From contig CAZZNQ010000056.1 of the NCBI GenBank assembly GCA_964655775.1, positions 1-27,307 on the forward strand: a DNA stretch of 27,307 nt, written 5' to 3'. Position numbers and translations under genes: made by a program. Below are positions 14,359 to 22,897 of this stretch, one piece after another. The stretch's first letter is position 1. The number at the start of each line of letters is the position of its first letter. The DNA is from CAZZNQ01 sp964655775 (GTDB lineage Bacteria > Planctomycetota > Brocadiia > SM23-32). Below the pieces are notes generated by a model, which worked only from the letters and a program-made list of their open reading frames with translations, made no database searches and was not told the origin of the DNA.

Positions 14359-16734
14359 CTACTCCCTGCTCTTCAGGGTGCTCAGGATGTCCAGCCGGTA
14401 CACGCGCCGCCGGCACACCCATCGGGATACAAGCTGAAACACCAGCACCAGCAGACCGGAGAACACGTAGGTCTCGGGCTTGACGGCCACCGGAAGCCTG
14501 TAGATATCCGTTTCGAAGGCCATCGCCAGCCCGTGCCAGGTAAGGTATCCCAACGGCATCCCCGCCAGGGCGCCCATCAGCCCCAGGGGCATTATATCGT
14601 TGGTGGCCACCGCCGCAACCTGATGGCCGTCGTAGCCCAGCCCGCGCAGGCAGGCCAGGTCTCGCTCCTGCTCGGCGATGCTCACCGACGAGGAGTTGTA
14701 GATGACGGCGAAGGCGATCACCGCCGCGAAGATCGTGAGCACCAGCGAACTGACGCGCTGCAGGTCGGCCACTTCCTCCTGGAATCCCCTGAGAAGGGCA
14801 CGCGTGTTGGAGACGGCGAGCACGGCCGGCACGTCGTCCAGTTCTTCGGTCGCGCGCTGGACGCCGCCGGGTTCGGCCTTCACCAGGGTTCCGTTCACGG
14901 TGGCCCCCTCGCCGATCGTCCGCTGAAGGTAGGCGCGGTCGGCGTAGACGTTCAGGCCCAGATACTGCTTGGTCACCATGCTGACGCGCACGGGGACCTC
15001 GTCCTTGTCTTTCAGGTAGGGATCCATCAGCAGTCGTTCACCCACGCCGATCTTGAGCGTGTCGGCCAGCCGCTGCGGTATCACCAGGCCGCTTTCGGGA
15101 AGACGAACGCGTTCGCCGTCCGCCGCGTATACTCGATAGAGGCTGGTGTCGGGGTCCAGGCCCATGACCAGCACGTTCTTGCTGCGCCAGCCGTTCCACA
15201 TCTCGGCTCCGAACTGGAACACCGGCTCGGCCCGCTGAACGCCACCGAGCTTGGCGACCTCCAGCACCGAGGCCGAGGGACGTTCCGTTACGAAGTCCAC
15301 GTGGAAGTCCGCACGGTCGACCTTGCCGAACTGGTAATCCACGATGAAATCGAAGAAATCCGGCATGGCCATGCCCAGCATGAGAATGACGGTGCTGAAC
15401 GCGACACCCATGGCGGTGAACAGCGTGCGTCCCTTCGCCCGCATGGTGTTGCGGACGGTCATTCGCCACGCCAGCGGCACGTGATCCCAGAGGGCGTCCA
15501 GGACGCCCCGATGCACCGGCCGTCCCGTTCCTGGCGCACGCGGCCGGAGCGCCAGTGCCGGCTGAAGCCGCAGCACCCGGAAGGCGCTTCGCACGGCACC
15601 GGCCACGCACATACCCACGCTCAGCGAGAACGCGACGACCACAACCGACGCCTCGAATCGGACCGTGAGCGACGGGAACCGGTAGAACTCGTTGTAGACT
15701 CCGGCCATGGAGGAGGCCAGCCAGTAGCCCAGGCCCGTCCCCACCACGGCGCCTAAAGCACCCACCGCCCCGGCGTAGGTCATATAGTGCCGGGCGATGC
15801 GCCACTTGGAGTAGCCCAGGGCGCATAGCAGGCCGATCTGCGTGCGCTGCAGGTCCGTCATCCGCCGCACAAGGATGTGGATGACGACCGCCGCGACCAG
15901 CAGGAACACGATCGGCACGGTGTAGGCCGAGTTCTTCAGCCCCTTCATCTCTTCCCGCAGGTAGGCGTTGGATATCTGATCTTTGCGCGGGAACTTATGG
16001 TAGACGCCGTAGGGGTCAAGCCGCTCCTCGATCTTGTCCAGCACGTCGTCCACGTTCGCGCCCGGCCTCAGCAGCCCCACCAGGTTGTTATAGGCGTTCG
16101 TCATGTTGAAGGCGTCTTCAACGAACGACTCGCGGGCGAAGATAACGGCGAAGTTGGCGTTATCCGGGGCGAGCTGCTGGGGATTGCGCAGCGGGTAGAC
16201 GAACTCCGGGCTGTAGGCGCGGGCGACGATGCGGAGCGTTTCTTCGCGCTCGTTGATGGTCGCCGCGAAGGTGTCGCCCACGCGCAGGCCGTTGGCCTCG
16301 CAGAAGCGTTCGTTGACGATGACCTCTTCGGCGGCGGCGCCCGGGAAGTAGGAACCGGCGATGATGTGAACGTCGTTGATGAGTCCGTCGCGTTCGTCGG
16401 GCATCGAGATGATGCGGCCGGTGACGGCTCCGTCGTTTCCGGGCACGTCCAGAGGCACGTCCTTCTCGATGCGGCCACGCACGCGCCACACGCCCGGTAC
16501 GGCGGCCACGTCCGATAGGGTGGACTCCGGCGCCTTCTCCAGGTTCACGAAGAAGTCGGCGAAGTTCTCGGCGGCGTAGTATTCCTCGCGCGAGAGCAGA
16601 AGGCTGAAGTAGGCGGTCTGCAGCCCCACGAACACGGTGACCGCGCAGACGCAGACCGCGCTGACCGCCAGGAACCGGCCGAGCGACTCGCGGATGTCGC
16701 GCCGGAGCTTTCTGAGCAGCATGTCGCTCACCAC
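14359..16734 (-). CDS. Duplicated FtsX-type ABC permease (8 predicted TM)
   Basis: A 791-residue permease. GTG 16734 and GTG 16731 both sit 5-8 bases after GAGGAG, and the ATG at 16722 is farther; all overlap the end of the ATPase gene, so translation is coupled. The chain is two MacB-like halves in tandem. The first has a TM at about 20-43, a periplasmic domain to about 265 and three TM segments with the FtsX pattern (QRTQIGLLCALGYSKWRIARH). The second has a TM at about 435-460 (LFTAMGVAFSTVILMLGMAM), a periplasmic domain to about 670 and three more TM segments (SIAEQERDLACLRGLGYDG as its coupling region). This architecture is known among ABC exporters for lipoproteins, lipids or peptides. 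The substrate cannot be read from the sequence. Confidence 0.93.
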   Translation of the reverse strand: MVSDMLLRKLRRDIRESLGRFLAVSAVCVCAVTVFVGLQTAYFSLLLSREEYYAAENFADFFVNLEKAPESTLSDVAAVPGVWRVRGRIEKDVPLDVPGNDGAVTGRIISMPDERDGLINDVHIIAGSYFPGAAAEEVIVNERFCEANGLRVGDTFAATINEREETLRIVARAYSPEFVYPLRNPQQLAPDNANFAVIFARESFVEDAFNMTNAYNNLVGLLRPGANVDDVLDKIEERLDPYGVYHKFPRKDQISNAYLREEMKGLKNSAYTVPIVFLLVAAVVIHILVRRMTDLQRTQIGLLCALGYSKWRIARHYMTYAGAVGALGAVVGTGLGYWLASSMAGVYNEFYRFPSLTVRFEASVVVVAFSLSVGMCVAGAVRSAFRVLRLQPALALRPRAPGTGRPVHRGVLDALWDHVPLAWRMTVRNTMRAKGRTLFTAMGVAFSTVILMLGMAMPDFFDFIVDYQFGKVDRADFHVDFVTERPSASVLEVAKLGGVQRAEPVFQFGAEMWNGWRSKNVLVMGLDPDTSLYRVYAADGERVRLPESGLVIPQRLADTLKIGVGERLLMDPYLKDKDEVPVRVSMVTKQYLGLNVYADRAYLQRTIGEGATVNGTLVKAEPGGVQRATEELDDVPAVLAVSNTRALLRGFQEEVADLQRVSSLVLTIFAAVIAFAVIYNSSSVSIAEQERDLACLRGLGYDGHQVAAVATNDIMPLGLMGALAGMPLGYLTWHGLAMAFETDIYRLPVAVKPETYVFSGLLVLVFQLVSRWVCRRRVYRLDILSTLKSRE

Positions 16735-17438
16735 TGAAGCTCCTCGGGCGAGGTGGGCGACTCGTTTGTCTCGATTTCCTGGATGGAGCCGCTGCGCAGA
16801 TGGATCACGCGGTCGGCCATGTCGCCGATGGCCACGTTGTGGGTCACCAGCGCGACGGTCTTGCCGCTGGTGCGGTGCACGTCGCTCAGGACCTGCAGCA
16901 CCACCTTGCCGGTCTCGTAATCGAGCGCGCCGGTCGGCTCGTCGCCCAGTATCACCTCGGGGTTCTTGCAGACGGCGCGAGCGATGGCCACGCGCTGCTG
17001 CTCGCCGCCGCTGAGCTGGCTGGGAAAGTGGTCGGCGCGGTCCAGCAGACCCACCATCTCCAGGGCCTCTTCGGCGGGCAGGGGATCGGAGCAGATCTGG
17101 GCGGCCACCTCCACGTTCTCGCGGGCGGTGAGCGAGGGGATCAGGTTGAAGAACTGGAAGATGAAGCCGACGTGGTCGCGGCGGTAGGCGGTAAGTTGCC
17201 TCTCGCTCATGCCGGCCAGGTCCGTCTCGCGCAGCTTCACCGTGCCGTCGGTGGGGGTGTCCATGCCGCCTATCATGTTCAGCAGCGTGCTCTTGCCGCT
17301 CCCGCTGGGCCCGAGCAGCACCACCATTTCCGACTCGTACACGTCCAGGTCCACGCCGCGCAGGGCGTGCACGGTCACGTCGCCCATCTGGTAGCTCTTG
17401 GTAAGTCCGCGGATGGTGTAGAGGACGTCCTCGGCCAT
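16728..17438 (-). CDS. LolD/MacB-type ABC transporter ATPase of the first exporter
   Basis: A 236-residue nucleotide-binding subunit, ATG 17438; the frame is open further upstream, but that part has no homology to the family. Motifs are Walker A GPSGSGKST (43-51), Q-loop Gln95 (FIFQFFNL), signature LSGGEQQR (142-149), Walker B EVILGDEP with Glu167, and H-loop His200 (VTHN). It is clearly paralogous to the other ATPase in the window but not a recent copy. The gene overlaps the permease start by up to 7 bp. The RBS is weak (GGGAAAGG about 13 bases before the ATG). It is the first gene of the leftward exporter series. Confidence 0.95.
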   Translation of the reverse strand: MAEDVLYTIRGLTKSYQMGDVTVHALRGVDLDVYESEMVVLLGPSGSGKSTLLNMIGGMDTPTDGTVKLRETDLAGMSERQLTAYRRDHVGFIFQFFNLIPSLTARENVEVAAQICSDPLPAEEALEMVGLLDRADHFPSQLSGGEQQRVAIARAVCKNPEVILGDEPTGALDYETGKVVLQVLSDVHRTSGKTVALVTHNVAIGDMADRVIHLRSGSIQEIETNESPTSPEELQW

Positions 17439-17516
17439 CTCAGCAGCGATGCCTTTCCCGATGGGCGCTTGTGTCGATACCCGCGATGCGCGGCCGTGTG
17501 GTGTGACAGCGGTTGT

Positions 17517-17546
17517 TTGACGGATTGGACCCGGTTGGCTTATCCT
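17517..17546 (+). promoter_or_regulatory. Candidate promoter of the mutase-like gene
   Basis: TTGACG (17517-17522) is 18 bp from TATCCT (17541-17546). Transcription would begin around 17553, giving a leader of only about 20 nt before ATG 17573, which has no clear Shine-Dalgarno sequence. Confidence 0.45.
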
Positions 17547-17570
17547 ACTTCCATGGTCCGGCGAACGCAA
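17542..17570 (-). promoter_or_regulatory. Candidate promoter of the first ABC exporter operon
   Basis: On the minus strand TTGCGT (17565-17570) lies 17 bp from TAGGAT (17542-17547). Its -10 occupies almost the same bases as the -10 of the divergent rightward promoter, so the two could not be bound by polymerase at once. Confidence 0.35.
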
Positions 17571-17572
17571 CG

Positions 17573-19168
17573 ATGAGCAAGGACCGCAGCAGGCGCCGGG
17601 GACCTTCCGCCCGTCGGACTGAAAGCGAGACCATGCCGGCAGCAGGCCACAATCACCAGCAGCGCACGTGCCCGGGGGAGAAGTACCCCATCTCACCCGC
17701 GATCTGCCGCACCCGGCAGCGCAACCAGTACCCGAAGTGCCTTCTCTGCCAGCACCGCAGCGCAGAGCTCGCCGGCGCCGCCACCACGGATCCGAAGGTG
17801 CCGCAGGGCGTTTTCCGCACGTCGGGCGTGATCGGCCACGTGCCGGGAGACGTCAACGAATATGTGCTGCGGAAGGTGGGCCTGGCCGCCGGCCAGCTTC
17901 TACGGGCCGAGATGCCCACCGGGCAGAGACTCGTGGTCGCCTGTGACCTTCGCGAGAACTCCCGCAGCTTCGCCCGTATCTTCTCCGAGGGCGTCAACCG
18001 GGCCGGGCTGGACACCGTGAACATCGGGCCTGCCACGCCCGAGCTCCTGCTCTACATGTTGGGAACCGAGTCGTATACCGGTGCGGGCTTTGTCAGCGGC
18101 GGCGACTATGCGCCGGACGTGAACGGCGTGCGGCTCTGGAGGGGCAGCGGGCAGCCGCTGATAGTCGGCACGGGCCTGGAGAAAGTGGGCCTGATAGCGC
18201 GGCGGATGCGGACGGCCCGCAGCAGGCTGCCGGGCGAAACGCATACGGCCAGTCCCCTCGGCGACCACGTCGCCTACTGCCGCAAAGCGCTGGGCAAGCT
18301 GCGACCGATGAGCGTGGTTGCGGACGCGGGGAACGGGGCGGCCGGACGGGTGTTGGAGCATCTGTTTGTGGATACGCCCGTAAAGGTCAAGGCGATGCAC
18401 CTCGAAGAGGACGGCCACAGCCCGTTCCTGGGTCGGCGGTTCCCGTCCAACTCGTTGACCGCCGCCATGCGCGGCGCCGTTCAGGACGCGGACGCCGAGT
18501 TCGGCGTGGCGTTCGACTTCACCGGCGAGCGTGCCGCTTTCTTCGACGAAAAGGGCGCGCTGCTGGGGTACGACGTTGCTGCGGGCGTTATCGCCGCCGA
18601 GGTGCTGGAGCGGACCGAAGGGGCGGCCATTGCCTACGACCTGCGCTCCACGGCCGCGCTGGGCGCGATGGTGCGCTCTGCCGGTGGTGAGGCGCTGCCG
18701 CTTCCCACTTCGTCGATCGAGTTCGGCGAGCGCTTCCGCAACTCCGAGGCCGCCTACGGCGCCGACCTGACGGGGCTGCACTACTTCGCCGATTTCTTCC
18801 GCTCACCGTCGCCGACGATGGCGTTGCTCACGTTCTGCAGCCGTGTATCGGAGGCGCACAAACGCGTAAGCGATCTTTGCGCGCCGCTGGAGAAGCTCAG
18901 CCACTCGGGGGAGATCGAGATCGCCGCAGCGTCGCCGGAAGCGGCCGCAGGGGCGCTGGAGGTCGTCCGGGAGGAGTTCGCGGAGGCCGATACCGACGAC
19001 ATCGATGGCCTGACGGTGCGGCTCCGGGACTACTGGTTCAACCTGCGGCAGCCGGGGGAGGCGGGCGAGCTGCGCCTCAACGTGGAGGGGCGCACTTCCC
19101 GCGACCAGCGCAAGGGCCGCCAGACCGTCGAGCGGATGGTGCAGAAGGCCCTCAGCGGGAGCCGCTGA
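17573..19168 (+). CDS. Phosphohexomutase-like protein with degenerate active site and Cys-rich N terminus
   Basis: The 531-residue product has the four-domain layout of alpha-D-phosphohexomutases (PMM/PGM/GlmM): FRTSGVIG near 81, a domain-2 DAGNGAAGRVLEHLF at 251, and family-like segments throughout. Each catalytic loop is altered. The phosphoserine loop, normally TASHNP, reads VSGGDYAP (174-181) before the kept NG (184-185). The metal loop, normally DGDGDR, reads DFTGER (315-320). The sugar loop, normally GEMSGH-like, reads ADLTGL (397-402). The phosphate loop, normally RPSxTEP, reads RQPGEAG (492-498). It should therefore lack mutase activity. An N-terminal extension carries Cys33, Cys45, Cys56 and Cys59 (ending YPKCLLC), a possible zinc or Fe-S site. 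Start ATG 17573 is uncertain; ATG 17633 is an alternative. miaB follows after 44 bp and may be co-transcribed. Confidence 0.85.
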   Translation: MSKDRSRRRGPSARRTESETMPAAGHNHQQRTCPGEKYPISPAICRTRQRNQYPKCLLCQHRSAELAGAATTDPKVPQGVFRTSGVIGHVPGDVNEYVLRKVGLAAGQLLRAEMPTGQRLVVACDLRENSRSFARIFSEGVNRAGLDTVNIGPATPELLLYMLGTESYTGAGFVSGGDYAPDVNGVRLWRGSGQPLIVGTGLEKVGLIARRMRTARSRLPGETHTASPLGDHVAYCRKALGKLRPMSVVADAGNGAAGRVLEHLFVDTPVKVKAMHLEEDGHSPFLGRRFPSNSLTAAMRGAVQDADAEFGVAFDFTGERAAFFDEKGALLGYDVAAGVIAAEVLERTEGAAIAYDLRSTAALGAMVRSAGGEALPLPTSSIEFGERFRNSEAAYGADLTGLHYFADFFRSPSPTMALLTFCSRVSEAHKRVSDLCAPLEKLSHSGEIEIAAASPEAAAGALEVVREEFAEADTDDIDGLTVRLRDYWFNLRQPGEAGELRLNVEGRTSRDQRKGRQTVERMVQKALSGSR

Positions 19169-19212
19169 CCCGATAGGCCGTGCCCTCCCATCTCATTCAG
19201 CCACGAGATCCG

Positions 19213-20532
19213 ATGTCGAAAACCGTCTGCATTGTCACCTTCGGTTGCCAGATGAACAAGCTGGACGGCCAGCTTCTGCGCGGGCTGCTCGTGCAGCGAG
19301 GGTTCGCCGTGAGCGAAGATCCCGACCGCGCGGACGTGGTGCTCTACAACACCTGCAGCGTGCGCGACCACGCCGAGCAGAAGGTGCTCTCGCACCTGGG
19401 CACCTATCGGCGCCGCGCCGAGCGCGAGGAGGGATTTGTGCTGGGCGTGATAGGCTGCATGGCCCAACGGATGGGGGACGAACTGACCGCCCGTTTCGGT
19501 TTCCTGGATCTTGTCTGCGGAACCCGAGCGGTCGCCCGCGTTCCCGGGCACCTCGAGACAATCATCGCGGGCGGCGGCCCCGTGGTCGACGTCTCCGAGG
19601 AGGGATGCGCCGATGCCCCTCGCCTGCCCGGTCTGCGCGAGAGCGGTCACAGCGCGTACGTGGCCGTCATGCGGGGCTGCGACAACTTCTGCTCCTACTG
19701 CATCGTGCCTTACGTTCGTGGTCGAGAGACCAGCCGCGAGCCGAGTGACGTCGTGGACGAAGTGACGGCGCTGGCTGGGGACGGCGTGCGCGAGGTGATC
19801 CTGCTCGGACAAAACGTGAACAGCTACGGGAAGAGCCTGTCCGGCGACTGCGGGCTGGCGGACCTGCTTGCGAAGGTCAGCGAGGTCGACGGCATCGAGA
19901 GGATACGTTTCGTCACCAGCCACCCGCGCGACATGTCGGAGGGCATTCTCCGGGCGGTGGCGGGGCTGGAGAAAGTTTGCGAGCACCTGCACGTGCCGGC
20001 CCAGAGCGGCTCGGACGCCGTCCTTAAGCGGATGCGGCGCGGCTACACGTCCGCCGAATACCGCGCGATGGCCGGCCGGGCCCGCGAGATCATTCCCGGC
20101 GTGGCGCTGGCCAGCGACTTCATGGTTGGCTTCCCGGGCGAGACGGAGGACGATTTCGCCGATACGCTTCGCCTCGTACGCGAGGTGCGCTTCCACCAGT
20201 CCTTCGCCTTCAAGTATTCGCTCCGCCCCGGCACGCTCTCGGCGAAGTGGGCCGACGACGTGCCGGACGAGGTCAAGCGCGAGCGACTGCAGCGGCTTTT
20301 GGGGGCGCAGCAGACCGTTGACGCAGAGCGCCGGGCGGGCATGGTCGGCCAGCGCGTGGAGGTGCTGGTCGACGGCGTGAGCAAGCAGGACGCGACCAGG
20401 GTCAGCGGGCGGACGCGCCAGCACGACATCGTAGCGTTCGAGGGCGACGAGAGCCTGAGCGGGCGGCTGTGCACGGTGCGAATCACGGACGCGACTACCT
20501 TGACGCTGCTGGGCTGCCTGGAGACGGACTAA
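19213..20532 (+). CDS. miaB: tRNA-2-methylthio-N6-isopentenyladenosine synthase MiaB
   Basis: MiaB methylthiolates isopentenyl-A37 of tRNAs reading UNN codons. The 439-residue protein has the N-terminal methylthiotransferase domain with three cluster ligands Cys12 (TFGCQMNK), Cys48 (YNTCSVR) and Cys82 (IGCMAQ). The radical-SAM CxxxCxxC is at Cys156, Cys160 and Cys163 (RGCDNFCSYCIVPYVRG). A C-terminal TRAM domain for RNA binding covers about 370-439. GQNVNSYG and VPAQSGSDAVLKRMRRGYT are characteristic of MiaB rather than RimO or MtaB. ATG 19213 was preferred over an in-frame GTG at 19180 because the domain starts right after it; the RBS is weak. The stop codon overlaps that of the convergent holC by 3 bp. 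Confidence 0.95.
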   Translation: MSKTVCIVTFGCQMNKLDGQLLRGLLVQRGFAVSEDPDRADVVLYNTCSVRDHAEQKVLSHLGTYRRRAEREEGFVLGVIGCMAQRMGDELTARFGFLDLVCGTRAVARVPGHLETIIAGGGPVVDVSEEGCADAPRLPGLRESGHSAYVAVMRGCDNFCSYCIVPYVRGRETSREPSDVVDEVTALAGDGVREVILLGQNVNSYGKSLSGDCGLADLLAKVSEVDGIERIRFVTSHPRDMSEGILRAVAGLEKVCEHLHVPAQSGSDAVLKRMRRGYTSAEYRAMAGRAREIIPGVALASDFMVGFPGETEDDFADTLRLVREVRFHQSFAFKYSLRPGTLSAKWADDVPDEVKRERLQRLLGAQQTVDAERRAGMVGQRVEVLVDGVSKQDATRVSGRTRQHDIVAFEGDESLSGRLCTVRITDATTLTLLGCLETD

Positions 20533-20981
20533 CGATCAGCCGCCTTCGCGAATCGCATCTGGTAGCCGGCCTCGCGGTAGGCGACGAAGCGCGCCCGGCC
20601 GGCCGTGCGCAGCCCCTCGTCGTAGACGAGAGCGAAGTCGTGGATGTGAGCAAACCGGCCGAGCCAGTCCGGCGGTTCGTCGGCCGAGGCCAGTATGAGC
20701 ACGTCCGCGTCGAGCCCCGGGTCTCCCCCCTGAAAGATGACCACCGGTTCCATGAACTCGGGCTCCGCCTGCTCCAGTCGCACGTGGGGCACGAACGAGT
20801 TCTGCCGCCACGTCCAGAGCAGGCTGTCCAGCTCCTCGGCTTCCTGCGGGCCGCCGGCGCGGATCGCCACGGCCTGGCGCTGCTCGAAGTGCCTCGCCGT
20901 CAGGTCGCACACCAGCGGAAGCTTGTCCTCCGGCCGGGCGACCTCCCGGAACTCTGCGATCTTCTCGCCGTTCTCGGCCAC
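20529..20981 (-). CDS. holC: DNA polymerase III chi subunit-like protein
   Basis: The 150-residue product resembles HolC, which links the clamp loader to single-strand-binding protein. Family features are a central LDSLLWTWRQNSFVPH (51-66), ADVLILAS (92-99) and the C-terminal ARFVAYREAGYQMRF (130-144). These match the bacterial chi pattern of LWxxxxxSFVPH, LI(N/S)L and RYxxYRxxGF. I chose GTG 20981, six bases after GAGGAA. ATG 21029, which overlaps the cdaR stop as ATGA, gives 166 residues but has no RBS. It is the last gene of folP-cdaA-cdaR-holC. Chi is best known from proteobacteria and is diverged here, so the family call is good but its clamp-loader role in this organism is inferred. Confidence 0.78.
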   Translation of the reverse strand: MAENGEKIAEFREVARPEDKLPLVCDLTARHFEQRQAVAIRAGGPQEAEELDSLLWTWRQNSFVPHVRLEQAEPEFMEPVVIFQGGDPGLDADVLILASADEPPDWLGRFAHIHDFALVYDEGLRTAGRARFVAYREAGYQMRFAKAADR

Positions 20982-21025
20982 CGTGCTTCCTCGGTCTGAG
21001 TGTTCGGATCGCGACGCCCGCCGGC

Positions 21026-22078
21026 TCATTCGGCGGACTGGGGAGGATTGCGCAGCGTCAGCGTGATGCTGGCCGGCTCGACCCGCACCACCGTGGCCCG
21101 TATGCCCGACGGCAGGTCGCCGACCACCTGCTCGGTGAACGGCACGCTGTCGCCGACGGCGATCTCCTGCGTGGCCAGCGAACGCACGTTCACGAACGCC
21201 GCCACCGACCCCGGTTTCAGCCGGGCCAGTTCCTGGGGCGCGGCCCGAACAACCACGGTCACCTCGTCCTCGTCTGCGGGCACCCGCACCGTATAGGGGA
21301 AGTCGGCCGGCTGGCGGACCTCCACCGGCACGTTCGGGAACGCGCGCTCCTCCTCCTTCTCGCCGCTCACGTAGACGTTTGCGACGACGGTCGCCACGCT
21401 CAGCTCGAGTTGCACCGGCACCACTTCGCCGTTGGGCAGCGTCACCTCCACCTCGTTCTTCAGGGCGGGCTCCCGCCGATGGTCTGAGCGCAGCCCCCAG
21501 ATCGGTATCACGTCGGTTTCCACCGCATCGAGCTCCGCCAGCGCTATCGCCGGCCCCCGCACCGTCACTTCCGACGGCGCCGCCACCGGGTCCTGGGTGA
21601 GCTGGAATCCCGCCGCCGGAACGCCGGACGTCCGCACGCGCACCGGCAGCGCGACCTCCTCCTCGGGACTCACGAATACGCGCACCTTCTCCGGCTCGAC
21701 CGATTGAAAATCGACCTGCACGGCCTCGGCGTTCGGCAGCGTGCTTTGGAGCCAGCCGGCGCCGATGGTCAGGTCCGCCCAGCCGTCCGCCAACTCGTCC
21801 TCGACGAGCTTGTGGCTGAGTCGCAGGTTGCGGCCGGCCGGTCCGCTCTCCAGCTTGGTCATCAGCCAGTTCGGCCCGGCCAGAGTGATGCGCGCATTCC
21901 GCGCGCTCTGGAAAAGCAGAACCTGGTTGGCGGGCGGCGTCACCGTCACGGGCACCATGATGCCTATCTGCTGCGTGACCCGGCTGTGGGCGTAGATCCA
22001 GATGCCCAACGAGATCAGCAGCGCGAAGAACTTGATCCTCGCGTGCCCGAAGATGGCGCCCATCCATTTTCTGAACAT
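21026..22078 (-). CDS. cdaR: YbbR-domain protein, likely CdaA regulator
   Basis: A 350-residue protein starting at ATG 22078 with GGAG eight bases upstream. One TM segment at about 15-31 (IKFFALLISLGIWIYA) anchors it in the membrane, followed by about four YbbR beta-rich repeats outside the cytoplasm. The repeats show ARITLAGPNWLM, VRTSGVPAAGFQLTQ and SEVTVRGPAIAL, and near the end VNVRSLATQEIAVGDSV. In Firmicutes CdaR binds and modulates the di-adenylate cyclase CdaA, encoded next to it as here. The gene starts 12 bp after the cdaA stop and its own stop overlaps a possible holC start, so the operon is tightly packed. Role by context and domain; direct regulation is inferred. Confidence 0.88.
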   Translation of the reverse strand: MFRKWMGAIFGHARIKFFALLISLGIWIYAHSRVTQQIGIMVPVTVTPPANQVLLFQSARNARITLAGPNWLMTKLESGPAGRNLRLSHKLVEDELADGWADLTIGAGWLQSTLPNAEAVQVDFQSVEPEKVRVFVSPEEEVALPVRVRTSGVPAAGFQLTQDPVAAPSEVTVRGPAIALAELDAVETDVIPIWGLRSDHRREPALKNEVEVTLPNGEVVPVQLELSVATVVANVYVSGEKEEERAFPNVPVEVRQPADFPYTVRVPADEDEVTVVVRAAPQELARLKPGSVAAFVNVRSLATQEIAVGDSVPFTEQVVGDLPSGIRATVVRVEPASITLTLRNPPQSAE

Positions 22079-22090
22079 GCGGCGACTCCG

Positions 22091-22897
22091 TTACTCCTCG
22101 GCGGTTTCCGCCGACAATTCCTCCAGCGCCCGGCGGAGCGAGCGCTCGTCGATATCGCGTTGCAGCGTGCCGCCAACGGCCAGCGAGACTCGCCCGGTCT
22201 GCTCGCTGACGATGATGGCGGCGGCGTCTGACTCCTCGGTTATGCCCACTCCCGCCCGGTGGCGGGTGCCCAGCTCGGTGGAGAACTGCGGGTTGTCCGT
22301 CAGCGGGAATAAGCAGGCGGCGGCCGCTATGCGCTGCTGGCGTATCACTATGGCGCCGTCGTGCAGCGGCGTGCCGGGCCAGAAGAGGGTCTTGATGAGC
22401 TCCGCCGAGACCGCTGCGTCCAGGCGCACGCCGCCCTCCAGATAGCCCCGCAGCCCCACCTCGCGCTCGATGGCGATCAGCCCGCCCACCTTGTCCCGTG
22501 AGAGGCTGAAGGTTGCCTTCACCAGTTCATCCGTCACGCTGGCGTGCGGACGAAAGAACATCCGGAACAGCGGGTTCTGACCCAATCGCATCAGCGCGCG
22601 GCGTATCTCGGGCTGGAACAGCACGAACAGCGGTATCAGCACGATGGGGCCCAGGTTTCGCCCCACCCAGCTCAGCGTTTCCAGCTTGAACTGCTGCGTG
22701 ACGAAGATGGCGACCGTGGCCAGAATGCCGGTCAGCACGGCCAGCCCCTTCAGGATGCCGGCCCCGCGCGTGCCCTCCATGATGCGCAGGAAGGCGTAGA
22801 CGCACACGAAGATGATGCACACCTCCAGCGCGCCCTTGATAAGAATGGGGTAGCGGACGGATATCCACTCGGTGATTCTGGCCAGCTCAGCGATCAA
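22091..22897 (-). CDS. cdaA: Membrane di-adenylate cyclase (c-di-AMP synthase) CdaA
   Basis: CdaA condenses two ATP into the second messenger c-di-AMP, which controls potassium, osmolyte and cell-wall homeostasis. The 268-residue product has three N-terminal TM segments (about 18-38, 45-66, 80-95) and the DAC (DisA_N) domain at about 100-260. The domain carries the two signature motifs, DGA at 180-182 (GTPLHDGAIVI) and RHR at 212-214 (LGTRHRAGVGI), and so appears catalytically complete. The start is TTG 22897 within a TTGA overlap with the folP stop; a GGGGGGAGGG site nine bases upstream supports it, and no in-frame ATG or GTG gives the full first TM. It is followed by cdaR. Confidence 0.95.
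   Translation of the reverse strand: MIAELARITEWISVRYPILIKGALEVCIIFVCVYAFLRIMEGTRGAGILKGLAVLTGILATVAIFVTQQFKLETLSWVGRNLGPIVLIPLFVLFQPEIRRALMRLGQNPLFRMFFRPHASVTDELVKATFSLSRDKVGGLIAIEREVGLRGYLEGGVRLDAAVSAELIKTLFWPGTPLHDGAIVIRQQRIAAAACLFPLTDNPQFSTELGTRHRAGVGITEESDAAAIIVSEQTGRVSLAVGGTLQRDIDERSLRRALEELSAETAEE

Noticed and set aside
17573..19168. Naming the mutase-like gene glmM or manB
   Set aside because: All catalytic loops are altered, so a working phosphoglucosamine or phosphomannose mutase cannot be claimed.
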